Source of the DNA: a virus
IMG/VR virus record: IMGVR_UViG_3300031977_002338
Location: 1-23,300 of that record
DNA: 23,300 nucleotides
Reading direction: 5' to 3' (one strand)
A program made the translations under genes and the position numbers. Of the stretch, positions 8,774 to 17,553 are shown in pieces (the first letter of the stretch is position 1; each line of letters begins with the position of its first letter). Under the pieces are notes generated by a model. That model was not told where the DNA came from and searched no databases. It was given only the letters and a program-made list of their open reading frames with translations.

Positions 8774-8792
8774 AAATCACCTTCTTTCTATA

Positions 8793-9368
8793 CTATAATG
8801 CAGTCACAGCCGCTACAGCAGGACCGGACACATAATCAGCCCAATCATAGCGGAAACCAATCTCAATATTAAGGAGACCATCGTCTTCGTAAGTTAAATC
8901 ACCAAATGTAGCAGAAGTAATGAAAGCGTTGTTAAGTGTCCAAGTGCCAACCAAACCACCTTGACCGTTCAACTCTTCAATAATAACATTACCCAGCTGA
9001 TTAACAGCATCGAACTTGTTTACAGTGCCAGGAGCCTGTGCTGGGTTGAAGAAAACATCTTCCTGAACATCAGGCTTGAGATAACCAGAACCAACGAGAG
9101 CATCATAAAGAATCTTATTTCCATCAGGGTTAACAGCGTTAACGATTGTAGCGCTAACTGGGTTCCACTCAACAGTTCCCGGGTAGTAATAAGTGTTCCC
9201 TAAAAACTTGTGTGCGGTGTCAGTTACTGTGTATGATGGCTTTGTAACCCCTTTAGCAAGATACTGTTCAAATCTAAAATCGGCGTTAACGTCGGCTAGG
9301 TTTGGTAGTGTAAGCAAAAATCGATGTGCTCTTCTTGGTTCTGATAATGCTGATGTCCAAAATGGCAT
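8793..9368 (-). CDS. gp19: Tail tube protein (gp19 type)
   Basis: The 191-residue product has the tube-protein pattern: RRAHRFLLTLPNLADVN near the N terminus, a first strand pair ending FEQYLAKGVTKPSYTV, then NTYYYPGTVEWNPVSATIV. It closes with TWTLNNAFITSATFGDLTYE and a last strand GLLNIEIGFRYDWADYV. T4 gp19 is 163 residues. Hexameric rings of this protein stack inside the sheath to form the tube for DNA delivery. The ATG at 9368 follows AGGAG at a normal distance. A strong hairpin and a CTATATA motif precede the gene, consistent with separate high-level expression. It lies directly after the sheath gene, the usual order. Confidence 0.92.
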   Translation of the reverse strand: MPFWTSALSEPRRAHRFLLTLPNLADVNADFRFEQYLAKGVTKPSYTVTDTAHKFLGNTYYYPGTVEWNPVSATIVNAVNPDGNKILYDALVGSGYLKPDVQEDVFFNPAQAPGTVNKFDAVNQLGNVIIEELNGQGGLVGTWTLNNAFITSATFGDLTYEDDGLLNIEIGFRYDWADYVSGPAVAAVTAL

Positions 9369-9396
9369 TTAATTAGTCTCCTGTAAGTCCTATTAT

Positions 9397-9403
9397 TATA
9401 TAG
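9397..9403 (-). promoter_or_regulatory. CTATATA motif, candidate late promoter (tail tube gene)
   Basis: The sense strand reads GCACTATATAATAATAGG directly after the sheath-tube hairpin, 29 bases before the ATG. It is a one-base variant of the CTATTTA motif and has the same placement. Confidence 0.42.
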
Positions 9404-9427
9404 TGCGGGGAGCCGTAACTCCCCGCA
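9404..9427 (-). terminator. Strong hairpin between sheath and tube genes
   Basis: Perfect 9-bp inverted repeat TGCGGGGAG / CTCCCCGCA with a six-base loop lies five bases after the sheath stop. On the sense strand it is followed by CTATATAATAATAGG, which lacks a proper T run, so it may be a weak or factor-dependent terminator. It could also protect the 5' end of the tube mRNA or the 3' end of the sheath mRNA. On the plus strand it is followed by TTTTATTA, so it could stop antisense transcription. Confidence 0.7.
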
Positions 9428-9432
9428 TTTTA

Positions 9433-12294
9433 TTAATCGTCAAACGATGCCCCTGTTCTTGTGATGTTGAAGTCAATCGCAATGAACTCGATTGCTCTTG
9501 TTGGCTTCAAGTAAATCTTTGCATATAGAATGTTTCTATCTACAAGATCAGGTGTTGTAGTAGTATCGTCAAGAACAACTCTGTAGTCGGAAAGACCAAA
9601 GTTTGTCTTAACATCGGCCAAGAAAGGATTGACCTGTGCAGTAAAGCGCTTCCAAGTCTGCTGAACGTTTGGATCGAAGAGCAAGCCAGATGCAATCTGG
9701 GAAATGCGCTTCTTAACAAAGATCATTAGACGGCGAACATTGATGCGATCCAAAGCAGATGGCGTAAGCTGCAGTGTCTTCTGACCGAAGATTACAATAC
9801 CTTCTGCTGGGAACTTCGCGATTGGGTTAATGTTCGCTGAGTAAAGATCATCGCGATCCTTTCGGCGTAGCTGGTGGGCTACGTCAACAACCGGAATGCC
9901 TGCGGAGCCTTCTGTGAGACCACCGCGGTTGAAACCAGCTGGTGCGAACCAAACCTGTGTTCTACGCTGTGAGCTAGAGAATGTACCAACAGCTGCTACA
10001 GACGGCGGAAGCCATACAAAAGCACCGTTGATTGTGTCTCTTGCTCTAACCCATGGATAGTAAGCACAACCGTAAGAAGAGTTGAGGTTTCTATCGCGCA
10101 GACCATTAACCAATGTCGTAATGGTAGAAGGCGTGTTTAGACGATCAATCGAAGTGCTATCTTCTCTCGGCTGGAATGCCGATGGAAGGTCAATAACTGC
10201 GAGAGCATCTGCACGATCCTCACATGTTCTTACCAAGTGAGTTGTGAGACCATCCTGAGTCTGACCTGGGATGGCAGCCAAATTCATTTCAACAACCTCT
10301 GGATCCGCGACTGAGTCGATTGCTCTTCTGATAGAGAAGAAAGAGTAGCTTGTTGTATCAGATGGAGCCCCAGGCATTGCTGCAGATGTGAAAGGATCCA
10401 TTTCAGTAATGTCAAGACCGTCGAAACCACCGTAAAGCGGAACTGTGAAACGATCATAACCTGCGTCGAGTACACCAGAAATTGCTCCATTAACGAATGT
10501 CAATGAATTTGAAGTAGAGGAGCCTTCGGACCAAACACCAGAGCCTGAAATATCATCAAGTGTGAATGTTGGTGATAGCGAGGCGCTAAGACCAGTGGCT
10601 GCTGTAAACTGCCCAACAATACCGCCGCGCGGCCGAAGAATGTCGCCTACCGAGCGAGCGTATACTGTGCTAGCACCGTCGCGTGCAGTCTGCAAGCCGA
10701 AGTAAGCATCTGTTGGGTTTGCAAGGTTGCCCTGTGTAGCGTTAGCACGCAGTAGTGGGCGTGGGTAAGCAACAGAAGCAGTCAAGCCAGAACCAGAGAT
10801 AATGAACGGAGAGTTCAACTGGTAATCTGCAACCGGGCTGTACTCGCCATCTCTGATTGGGTTGACAATACTTCCAGTAATCCAATTACCTTCTGTAGTA
10901 GCGGCGCCGGAACCCAATGAAGCTTCATCTGTGTACTTTACGATGCCTTCGAAACCGAAAGGAAGAAGTGCTGCGTTTGTGAACCCAGCGTCTACATCGG
11001 AATTCATATCAATGTAAATGTAAGCAGAATTGTTTGGATAGTTACCATACTCTCTGTAAAGTCTGTCTGACTCTACCCAAGACTCGTACTTATCACCAAT
11101 CTTGCGCGCAACGTAGTTGAGGGAGTTAGGATTCAAATCACAATTGTTGAACTGCTCAACAACACGAACAACGTTGTCGCTGTCGGAGATGTGTCGCACT
11201 ACAACAGAGAAGGTACCATAATCCGAATCCTCGCTTGGAGAGCGCTTGATATCCTGAATGGAAATCTTGAGATTGCTGCTTGTCCAATCGCCGGCTTCAC
11301 CTCTTGCAACAAACTTGAACAACTTCTTCGGAGTTTCAGATGGATCCAACTTTGAGGCAATAACGAATGGTGTTTCAGCTGGCTGCAGCTGATACTTGAA
11401 ATCATCGCCGGTTTCAGTGCCACCTTGGAGGCTGACCTTGACTACTGCCGCGGCCACACCGTTCGAAGGAGTAGAGATAATCTCATCAATGTGCTGGTCA
11501 AAGGTCTCACCAAGGAAGTAACTCTTTCTTTGCGAAGCATCGGTGATTCTAGTATTTGTTAGCTGTGGGTTTGTGTTAAATACTTTACGAATGTACTTCG
11601 AATCGCCTCTTGTAAAGTTGAATGTAATCTTTTCCTGTCCCGAGCCTGAAACGATCAATGCAGTGAACTCTTTGTTTGTTCCGCCAGTTGCGGATGTAAA
11701 CAAAGCGTCGGAGCCCGTAAGCGAACCAACACTACTAGAAAATGCTGTGTTGCCTGTGGTTCCAGCACCAGCTGATGAAGAAACAATGGAGCCGCTTAAT
11801 TTTACATCTGTTCCAGCATCTGTGTAAAAAATAGCTGCCAAAGCACCAGAAACACTAAGGGCGCTGGGAGCGCTGGAGGAGTTTCTTGTAAAGAGAACCA
11901 ATCCATAAGCTTCACCTCCCAATGTCCAGCCAGCTTCATCAAGACCAGACTGATCGTCAGTGACGTTGTCCGACTCGGCGCCAAGCAAACGAATGTAAGT
12001 TAAAGGAGAGCTATTTCGGAGATAAGCTTGTGCGGCATACATGCCATAAGTCGTAGCCGTCGTGTTGGCGCCCTGTCGCCATACATCGTCACCGGCATTG
12101 CCCGGGCTCGGGGTGCCGAAAACATTTACAAACTCTTCAAAAGAGTTAACTGTTGTTGGTCTAAGTGCGGGTCCCTTTGCGGCACGTCCAATGATAACCG
12201 GACCAATCCCAGCTGGCGAAGCGGGAAGCTGTGAGTTATCAATTTCGTTTACGAAAACGCCGGGGGATACAAATCGGTAATTCTTAATTGACAT
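9433..12294 (-). CDS. gp18: Contractile tail sheath protein (gp18 type), enlarged
   Basis: The 953-residue product begins FVSPGVFVNEIDNSQLP and continues with GPVIIGRAAKGPALRPT and FVNVFGTP, the classical sheath N terminus. The C terminus contains QQTWKRFTAQVNPFLADVK, LSDYRVVLDD and ILYAKIYLKPTRAIEFIAID, the conserved core and the strand that links neighbouring subunits. The middle includes GGFDGLDITEMDPF and DREDSTSIDRL-type segments. T4 gp18 has 659 residues, so about 300 extra residues, rich in Ser, Gly and Thr and mostly in residues 130-600, must form outer domains. The ATG at 12294 follows AGGAG, with a CTATTTA motif 37 bases upstream. The protein contracts to drive the tube into the host envelope. 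Confidence 0.95.
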   Translation of the reverse strand: MSIKNYRFVSPGVFVNEIDNSQLPASPAGIGPVIIGRAAKGPALRPTTVNSFEEFVNVFGTPSPGNAGDDVWRQGANTTATTYGMYAAQAYLRNSSPLTYIRLLGAESDNVTDDQSGLDEAGWTLGGEAYGLVLFTRNSSSAPSALSVSGALAAIFYTDAGTDVKLSGSIVSSSAGAGTTGNTAFSSSVGSLTGSDALFTSATGGTNKEFTALIVSGSGQEKITFNFTRGDSKYIRKVFNTNPQLTNTRITDASQRKSYFLGETFDQHIDEIISTPSNGVAAAVVKVSLQGGTETGDDFKYQLQPAETPFVIASKLDPSETPKKLFKFVARGEAGDWTSSNLKISIQDIKRSPSEDSDYGTFSVVVRHISDSDNVVRVVEQFNNCDLNPNSLNYVARKIGDKYESWVESDRLYREYGNYPNNSAYIYIDMNSDVDAGFTNAALLPFGFEGIVKYTDEASLGSGAATTEGNWITGSIVNPIRDGEYSPVADYQLNSPFIISGSGLTASVAYPRPLLRANATQGNLANPTDAYFGLQTARDGASTVYARSVGDILRPRGGIVGQFTAATGLSASLSPTFTLDDISGSGVWSEGSSTSNSLTFVNGAISGVLDAGYDRFTVPLYGGFDGLDITEMDPFTSAAMPGAPSDTTSYSFFSIRRAIDSVADPEVVEMNLAAIPGQTQDGLTTHLVRTCEDRADALAVIDLPSAFQPREDSTSIDRLNTPSTITTLVNGLRDRNLNSSYGCAYYPWVRARDTINGAFVWLPPSVAAVGTFSSSQRRTQVWFAPAGFNRGGLTEGSAGIPVVDVAHQLRRKDRDDLYSANINPIAKFPAEGIVIFGQKTLQLTPSALDRINVRRLMIFVKKRISQIASGLLFDPNVQQTWKRFTAQVNPFLADVKTNFGLSDYRVVLDDTTTTPDLVDRNILYAKIYLKPTRAIEFIAIDFNITRTGASFDD

Positions 12295-12330
12295 TCGTTA
12301 TTATCTCCTACATTGCGAAAATGTTCAAAG

Positions 12331-12337
12331 TAAATAG
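12331..12337 (-). promoter_or_regulatory. CTATTTA motif, candidate late promoter (sheath gene)
   Basis: The sense strand reads TTAACACTATTTACTTTG, 37 bases before the ATG at 12294. A short palindrome (AGAGAATAATTCTCT) straddling the stop of the gp15-like gene lies upstream. Confidence 0.5.
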
Positions 12338-12358
12338 TGTTAAGTAGTATGAAGAGAA

Positions 12359-13303
12359 TTATTCTCTGTAAAAACCATCTTTAATGTTTTGAGGGATATC
12401 TCCCACTATTGTCCTTTCTCTTCCAAGTTTTATATCAACAGCATTTTGGCGTTTGACAATCTTTGGTTTTTCTTGGTTTTCGCCTTCTCCTATAAGATAG
12501 CCAAGAGTTTCAATGTTGATATTTGTTTCGTAGTTTCTTTGCTCCATACCAAGATTTGCTTGATTAGAGTTATTGGCAAAACCGCCATCAATAAATATCT
12601 CGTAATAATGGCCCTCTGCCTCGATACGCTTTGGAGTTCTTGAGTTGCCCGGAATCGTGATGAATGGACGAATAAGCTCGTTCATTTGTTGCTGATACTC
12701 GGTGCGAATAGAAATTTCATATGTTACCTTAACCCAGGTAGGAATTGGGATGGTTATCGTTTCATACACTGTTTTAGCGGTTGACATGTTTCTTTTATTC
12801 GTGTTGAGCATCTTGCTTGAAACGTTTTTATCTGGACCGTATTTTCTATTAGCCTGTGCATTTTGAAACTCTGCTGTTTTCTTTTGGTTTATTTGGCGAG
12901 CCACAGTGATTGTGCCGCCCTTTTCGTCGTTAACAGGATACAAGTTTGCAAATACAGTTCCTCTGTAGTTTTGTTCTTTAGTAACATTAGATCTATTGAC
13001 AGTTATTAAAGGAAGAATCAAAGTTTCTTCTTTATCTCTTAGATCTTTATTGTTTTTAATTTGAAAAGCGCGCTCTGCTGTAACCCATAAAACAGGAACC
13101 TTCTTGAAACCATCGTTAGTCGTGGTGAAAAGATTAAGTTCTTCATCAACAAATCGAAGCATTGCTCTATCAATCGTCTCTAAAGACGAAGGCATAAACT
13201 CAATTTCTTGAAGTTTTGCCGCAACTTCCTTATCACCAACATAATCGAATCGTTGGGAGCGTTTATCCTTTATTTGTCTTTCTGTTCTTTTACTACGCGA
13301 CAT
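12359..13303 (-). CDS. gp15: Tail terminator / sheath stabiliser (gp15-like)
   Basis: The 314-residue product shares the layout of T4 gp15 (272 residues). Near residues 45-85 there is a Met/Leu-rich helix, then KKVPVLWVTAERAFQIK and ETLILPLITVNRS. The later block is PIPTWVKVTYEISIRTEYQQ followed by MNELIRPFITIPGN, matching gp15's 'YELSIFTRYEDDMFQIVEQILPYF' region. A final strand set (NINIETLGYLIGEG) precedes a basic tail. The protein would cap the sheath and tube and join tail to head. The start at 13303 lies four bases after the neck gene's stop, so the two are coupled; the upstream ribosome site is weak (GTGGGA). The sheath gene follows, as expected. Confidence 0.72.
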   Translation of the reverse strand: MSRSKRTERQIKDKRSQRFDYVGDKEVAAKLQEIEFMPSSLETIDRAMLRFVDEELNLFTTTNDGFKKVPVLWVTAERAFQIKNNKDLRDKEETLILPLITVNRSNVTKEQNYRGTVFANLYPVNDEKGGTITVARQINQKKTAEFQNAQANRKYGPDKNVSSKMLNTNKRNMSTAKTVYETITIPIPTWVKVTYEISIRTEYQQQMNELIRPFITIPGNSRTPKRIEAEGHYYEIFIDGGFANNSNQANLGMEQRNYETNINIETLGYLIGEGENQEKPKIVKRQNAVDIKLGRERTIVGDIPQNIKDGFYRE

Positions 13304-13307
13304 TTAA

Positions 13308-14576
13308 TTATCCCACGTAAATGCCAGCTGGGATATTCTCAAGAACCTTCCTGCCAGAGTCCTGCATTGAAGAATCAATTTCAGCCAGCTTGTCATATGT
13401 TGTATCATCAAGAATAACCTTAAGTTCATCTCTCAACTGATCCATTTCGGTTCTAGCCTGCGATAGTAGTTCGGAGGCATTCAAAGTTACTGATTCGCCC
13501 GGAATTGGAACGGTTGCAAACTTGCCTCTTACCTGTCCTAGGATTTCTTTTGTTAGAGCCAATGCAAATCTGCGGATCCACTGCTTACCAATAGCATTAA
13601 TGTTTTCGTATGGGATGTTCTCAAATGGAAGTGTGTTAATGTTGTTAACACCCTTTGCGCCACCATCTATTCCTGGCTGGTCGTCCCAAGGTTCATACTG
13701 ATTATTAATTGTAAACTGAACCCAGAACTTCTCTGGTGAAGTTGAGTCAGGCACCGGAAAGATTCTTAACTTGTTGTCGTGAATCTCATAGGAGTAATGT
13801 GACACTCTTGTCCAAAGCGCATCTTCGTAAGCCATCGCTTGAAGTTTGTTTTGCCAAGTTGGGACAATTTCAAAGCTAGAATCATCAGCGTATTGTCCAT
13901 AAGTTCTTAAGTTTCCGACAACGGAGAAACCACCATAGTAGCCATAGAATCTCCACATTGCTCGTGGAGTCTTGAAGAATACTTTTCTAATGGTTATTCT
14001 TTTATCTCCGACCTGTTGGAAGTAAGGGACAGATGAGCTATTGGCCGAAGATGCGGAAATGATAGTTTGTAAATTGTAATCCTGTTGATTAACCACTCTA
14101 TCTACCGATGCAGAATAAATTGGTGTTGTTCCGCCAAAACCAGCCTCGGTGGCAAGACCTTCTGAAATCCTGCGAACATAACCATAATCAAACTTTGGAT
14201 AACGAAGGGCAATATCTGACCCGGATAGAGAGCTTCCTGATACAATCTGACCGTCCTCGTCAAAGGATCCGGTTGTTGCACCAAGATAAGAAGAAAGAGA
14301 ATTCTTTGTTTGAAATAAGTTTACCAAATAAGAATATTCTAAAACTGCTTCTTCGTAAGCAGCGTATACGTTTCCTTCTGCCAATTCAATATCCAACACA
14401 TCGCCGCCCAACTTCTTATAAGTGTAAGCAACTTGATCAGCGGCGCCAGATAAAAACGCTGTTGAGCCTGCGTATATAGCGAACGGCAACGTTGCTGCTA
14501 CATTTGCTGCGGCTCCAGTCACCGGAAGAATATTAGCATTTGATGTTGATGCTGGGTTTAAATTTGGAATTGCCAT
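13308..14576 (-). CDS. gp13: Neck protein (gp13-like)
   Basis: The 422-residue product contains KKLGGDVLDIELAEGNVYAA followed by YEEAVLEYSYLVN, like the 'LG-p-i-vELt-qi-Ai-lY' start of gp13. The C-terminal half has KQWIRRFALALTKEILGQVR followed by GKFATVPIPGESVTLNASEL. This helix plus 'R-Kf-vPiPGe-v-LNa' block is the most diagnostic part of the gp13 family. T4 gp13 has 309 residues, so roughly 110 residues are extra, including a Ser/Gly-rich N-terminal leader of about 50 residues. The protein would sit under the portal at the head-tail junction. ATG at 14576 follows AGAGGAT. A terminator-like hairpin and CTATTTA separate it from the capsid gene. Confidence 0.75.
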   Translation of the reverse strand: MAIPNLNPASTSNANILPVTGAAANVAATLPFAIYAGSTAFLSGAADQVAYTYKKLGGDVLDIELAEGNVYAAYEEAVLEYSYLVNLFQTKNSLSSYLGATTGSFDEDGQIVSGSSLSGSDIALRYPKFDYGYVRRISEGLATEAGFGGTTPIYSASVDRVVNQQDYNLQTIISASSANSSSVPYFQQVGDKRITIRKVFFKTPRAMWRFYGYYGGFSVVGNLRTYGQYADDSSFEIVPTWQNKLQAMAYEDALWTRVSHYSYEIHDNKLRIFPVPDSTSPEKFWVQFTINNQYEPWDDQPGIDGGAKGVNNINTLPFENIPYENINAIGKQWIRRFALALTKEILGQVRGKFATVPIPGESVTLNASELLSQARTEMDQLRDELKVILDDTTYDKLAEIDSSMQDSGRKVLENIPAGIYVG

Positions 14577-14603
14577 GTAAGAATCCTCTTTTTGCTCTAT
14601 TAA

Positions 14604-14610
14604 TAAATAG
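14604..14610 (-). promoter_or_regulatory. CTATTTA motif, candidate late promoter (gp13-like gene)
   Basis: The sense strand reads TTTCTATTTATTAATAG, 28 bases before the ATG at 14576. It coincides with the tail of the capsid-gene hairpin, so it may act as terminator tail, promoter element or both. Confidence 0.45.
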
Positions 14611-14641
14611 AAAGCCCCACCTCAAAAGAGGCAGGGCTTTC
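14604..14641 (-). terminator. Terminator-like hairpin after the major capsid gene
   Basis: GAAAGCCC pairs with GGGCTTTC, and an inner CCTC pairs with GAGG around an AAAA loop, with a CA/CA internal mismatch. The sense strand continues TATTTATTAAT, a moderately T-rich tail. It lies about 28 bases after the capsid stop, the place where highly expressed capsid genes usually have a terminator. The tail overlaps the CTATTTA motif upstream of the gp13-like gene. Confidence 0.75.
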
Positions 14642-14669
14642 ATTATTTTGACCTTAAGTCAGGCTAGGA

Positions 14670-16418
14670 CTATACGAGTCCTCTGCAGACAACCAAGCCG
14701 TACATGTCCGGACGGACCATCTTCTTGGCGTAACGGGTCATGACACCCTTACGAGGTACGAAGTCCTCTACACCGAAGATTGTATGTGTGGTCTGTAGTG
14801 GTACGTATGGTGCGTACACGTAGCCGCTCTCAAGGAAGCTGGAGCCACGTCGACCAACGAGGATCAACTGACGTGGGAAGTATGGGTCAACCATAACATC
14901 AAACTTCTTGGAGAGGGAACCAACGCGAACAGCGCCGATATCACCGCGATCAGCATCGGCTGTAACGTTTGCACGGAAGCCAGCTGTGAACTCAAGGATG
15001 TTGGCAACTTCTGGTCCGCAGACGACGAAGTTGGCAGCACCGCGAAGAGTCTTGCGGTGGATCTGAGCGGAGACGTCGTTGATTGTCTCAACGAGTGTCT
15101 CGTACCACTCGGATACGTTACCAGTGAAGTCAGCTACACCGGAAGCCAAAACAGCACCTGTCTCTCGGTTTAGGAACTCACCTGGGTTACGGGACCAGTA
15201 ACGTGTACCAGCCTCTGCACCACGTACAAGATCCTCAAGGATCTCGCGATCGATCTCTAGAGCGATCTGCTCGGAGAGGATCTGTGTAAGCTCAACCTCG
15301 GCGTCAAGGTTGTGGTAAGCGTTGAGGTCTTGACCCAACTCTGGTGTCCACTTAGCCTTGAGCTTCTTGGTTACAGCTGTGACTGCTACGGAATCGACAC
15401 GGATGTCGATCTCGGGGATGTCTTCACTTCCCTCAAGACCCCAATCGGCAGCGCCGACGAGGGAGCCAAGGGCACCACCAGCGTTGAAGTTGTCTTCCAT
15501 AGCGAATGTGATAGCAACACCACCACCAGAACCACTTGCGAGTGAAGCGGAAAGGGCGCCGGCTGTTGCAGCTGCATTGTAAGAAACGAGTGTTAGCAAG
15601 ATTGTATCACCATCATCAGCAACGATGTCATCAAAACGAGTTAGACGACGAACCAAGTTTTCATTAGCAGAGCCTGTGTAAGTAATAGTAATGAAGTCGT
15701 TAGGGTTCAATTCAGAACCAGCGGCTGTATCAACAGCAGCCTTGCTGATTGTACCAACAGCGAATGTAGAGCCAGATGGAAGATCTGGATCGAACTCTAG
15801 CAAACGGTCAACGTTGAAGCCAGCGGTTGGGAATGTACCGTTGCCAACAACAGAGCCTGTACCAACTACACCGAAAGCAACAATTGTAGGTGTTAGGCTT
15901 ACGGAACCTGTTGGAGAGGAGTAGCCGTTGTTGAGTGCGTAAGGACCACGCTCGGCGTTGTCTTCCGAGAGAAGAACACCACCTGTGATCTGGGAGCCAA
16001 CTCGGCCACCACCGTAGACTGATGTGTTTGTCTGGTAACCAAGACGTGGGTTATCAGCAACAGCACCATCACCAATCTCTGTGGAGAAGGTGAAGTCAAG
16101 GAAGAAAATGAGACCTGATGGAAGGCTCATTGGCTGAACGCTAACAAGATCGTTGGCGATCAAGGAACCGAATACTCGGCGTACTAGTGGGAATGCAACA
16201 GCTGCAAAACCCTCAACGTCTCCAGCAGCCATGCTGGAAGACTCACGGAGAAGCTCTTTTGCCTGATTCTCAAGCAAACGGGCCATACCGTTCTTCTGGT
16301 TATCGTCGGAAATGCCCTCAAGAAGACCAGTCTGCTCCCACTTGTTAATAAGTGCAGCACCCTCGGTCGAGAGGTCACGATTGACGATACCTTCTGTCAA
16401 TCTTTCTACAATAGACAT
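14670..16418 (-). CDS. gp23: Major capsid protein (T4 gp23 type)
   Basis: The 582-residue product follows T4 gp23 along its length: NKWEQTGLLEG and LLENQAKELLRE in the propeptide, FPLVRRVFGSLIANDLVSVQ then PMSLPSGLIFF, then LKAKWTPELGQDLNAYHNLD and LSEQIALEIDREIL, and finally YVYAPYVPLQTT with MTRYAKKMVRPDMYGLVV. T4 gp23 is 521 residues; the extra length lies mostly between residues 165 and 345 and is Gly/Ala/Thr-rich. T4's prohead protease cuts after (L/I)xE, and LRE ending at residue 59 is the best candidate site here, though LLE at residue 50 also fits. The ribosome site AGGAGGT is close to perfect. The scaffold gene lies just upstream. Confidence 0.95.
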   Translation of the reverse strand: MSIVERLTEGIVNRDLSTEGAALINKWEQTGLLEGISDDNQKNGMARLLENQAKELLRESSSMAAGDVEGFAAVAFPLVRRVFGSLIANDLVSVQPMSLPSGLIFFLDFTFSTEIGDGAVADNPRLGYQTNTSVYGGGRVGSQITGGVLLSEDNAERGPYALNNGYSSPTGSVSLTPTIVAFGVVGTGSVVGNGTFPTAGFNVDRLLEFDPDLPSGSTFAVGTISKAAVDTAAGSELNPNDFITITYTGSANENLVRRLTRFDDIVADDGDTILLTLVSYNAAATAGALSASLASGSGGGVAITFAMEDNFNAGGALGSLVGAADWGLEGSEDIPEIDIRVDSVAVTAVTKKLKAKWTPELGQDLNAYHNLDAEVELTQILSEQIALEIDREILEDLVRGAEAGTRYWSRNPGEFLNRETGAVLASGVADFTGNVSEWYETLVETINDVSAQIHRKTLRGAANFVVCGPEVANILEFTAGFRANVTADADRGDIGAVRVGSLSKKFDVMVDPYFPRQLILVGRRGSSFLESGYVYAPYVPLQTTHTIFGVEDFVPRKGVMTRYAKKMVRPDMYGLVVCRGLV

Positions 16419-16446
16419 TTTTAATATACCTCCTGAATGTTATTGT

Positions 16447-17520
16447 TTATTTATTCAAACCTGCTAAACGCAGCATACGACCCATAGTTGGGTCCTTAGT
16501 TGCCTCGTTGTTTCTCTTAGAATTGATCAAAAGCGATGTAGGTCTTTGAACTGCTTCACGAAGTGTTTGTGGTCGTGTTCTCTGATCAGGAGTGGACCCC
16601 ACTGCGTTTTGAATTGTTTCAAAAATCATACTTGCTTCTTCAACAGAATTGGCAGATTGAACAGCCTCGACAATTTGTGCTTTTTGTCGCTCATTCAAGG
16701 AGGCGCTGCTCAAAGCCTTGTTTTGATAAACAAGCTTGGCGTTATCAAGATTCAACTTTGTAAGTTGATCCTTTGCTTCAACAATGAGAGCACGAAGCTC
16801 TCTGTTAGATTCTGTAAGTTCGGAGATTTTGGATTCGTAAAGAGCAGCGTCAGATACAACATCAGATGCTGTCTCCTCTTCTAACTCATCCTCATCTTGC
16901 TCCTCAAGGTGGGCAGCCTGGGCAGCTGCCATTGCATCATTGTTTGCTTGCTCAACGCTATTGTTAGCGGAGTTAACAGAAGACCAACCTTGTGGGCGCG
17001 GAACCATGTCAACAACTAGTTCTTCTACTAGTTCTTTAATAAACTCTTCGGATAGATTAAGATCCTCGTCTTCTTCTAGTGGCTCAACTGGTGTGGCGCC
17101 TAGTTCGGCGGCATCTTCCTTGGCATCGCGATTGGCCATCTGATCTAGTGGGTCGCCGCCTGCCATGTCTTCAGCCATCTCTAGAGCGTCGGTAAGGTCT
17201 CCCTCTCCAACAACTTCATCTTCCTCTTTTAAGCGCTCCTTAAGAGCATCAAAATCAATCTCAACAATTTCGTCTTCTTCAAGAGCATCTAACTCTTCGT
17301 TCTGGAATGCGTAAGGAACCTCGTCTGTGAACTCTGTAAGAGTGTCGTCTTCTTCTAGATCTACTGGAGCTTCCTCTAAGTCTTCTTGTTCTAGCAAAGT
17401 ATCTAAAGCTTTCTTAACTTCTCCCGAATACTTCTCTAATACAACATTTTCAGCATTCTTTAATGCTGCTTCCTTAAGGGCTTTGGCGTCTACGATCGCC
17501 TCTTCTAACAGTGAAGACAT
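16447..17520 (-). CDS. Prohead core scaffold protein (gp22-like)
   Basis: The 357-residue product is very acidic (runs such as EEDDTLTEF, EPLEEDEDLN, EEQDEDELEEE) and almost entirely helical, as expected for a core that is degraded or expelled before packaging. The C-terminal part has LRALIVEAKDQLTKLNLDNA, KLVYQNKALSS, LNERQKAQIVEAVQSAN and VEEASMIFETIQ, a block I associate with scaffold proteins of T4-like phages. It ends MGRMLRLAGLNK. The start is ATG at 17520 because GGAG lies correctly before it; an in-frame TTG at 17550 has no such site. Several L/I-x-E triplets could be protease sites. A CTATTTA motif precedes it and the capsid gene follows 28 bases later. Confidence 0.82.
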   Translation of the reverse strand: MSSLLEEAIVDAKALKEAALKNAENVVLEKYSGEVKKALDTLLEQEDLEEAPVDLEEDDTLTEFTDEVPYAFQNEELDALEEDEIVEIDFDALKERLKEEDEVVGEGDLTDALEMAEDMAGGDPLDQMANRDAKEDAAELGATPVEPLEEDEDLNLSEEFIKELVEELVVDMVPRPQGWSSVNSANNSVEQANNDAMAAAQAAHLEEQDEDELEEETASDVVSDAALYESKISELTESNRELRALIVEAKDQLTKLNLDNAKLVYQNKALSSASLNERQKAQIVEAVQSANSVEEASMIFETIQNAVGSTPDQRTRPQTLREAVQRPTSLLINSKRNNEATKDPTMGRMLRLAGLNK

Positions 17521-17553
17521 ACAAATACTCCAAATCTGATGACTCGTCAAAAA

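Noticed and set aside
12353-12367. Palindrome AGAGAATAATTCTCT at the end of the gp15-like gene as a terminator
   Set aside because: Short, AT-rich, with almost no loop and no T run after it; at most a weak element.
4870-16884. Many other plus-strand and overlapping frames of 60-150 codons
   Set aside because: All lie inside strongly supported minus-strand genes, have low-complexity products and no suitable ribosome sites.
17521-17550. Ten-residue N-terminal extension of the scaffold protein from TTG at 17550
   Set aside because: The extension contains the ribosome site GGAG that serves the ATG at 17520, and it lies just after the promoter-like motif.
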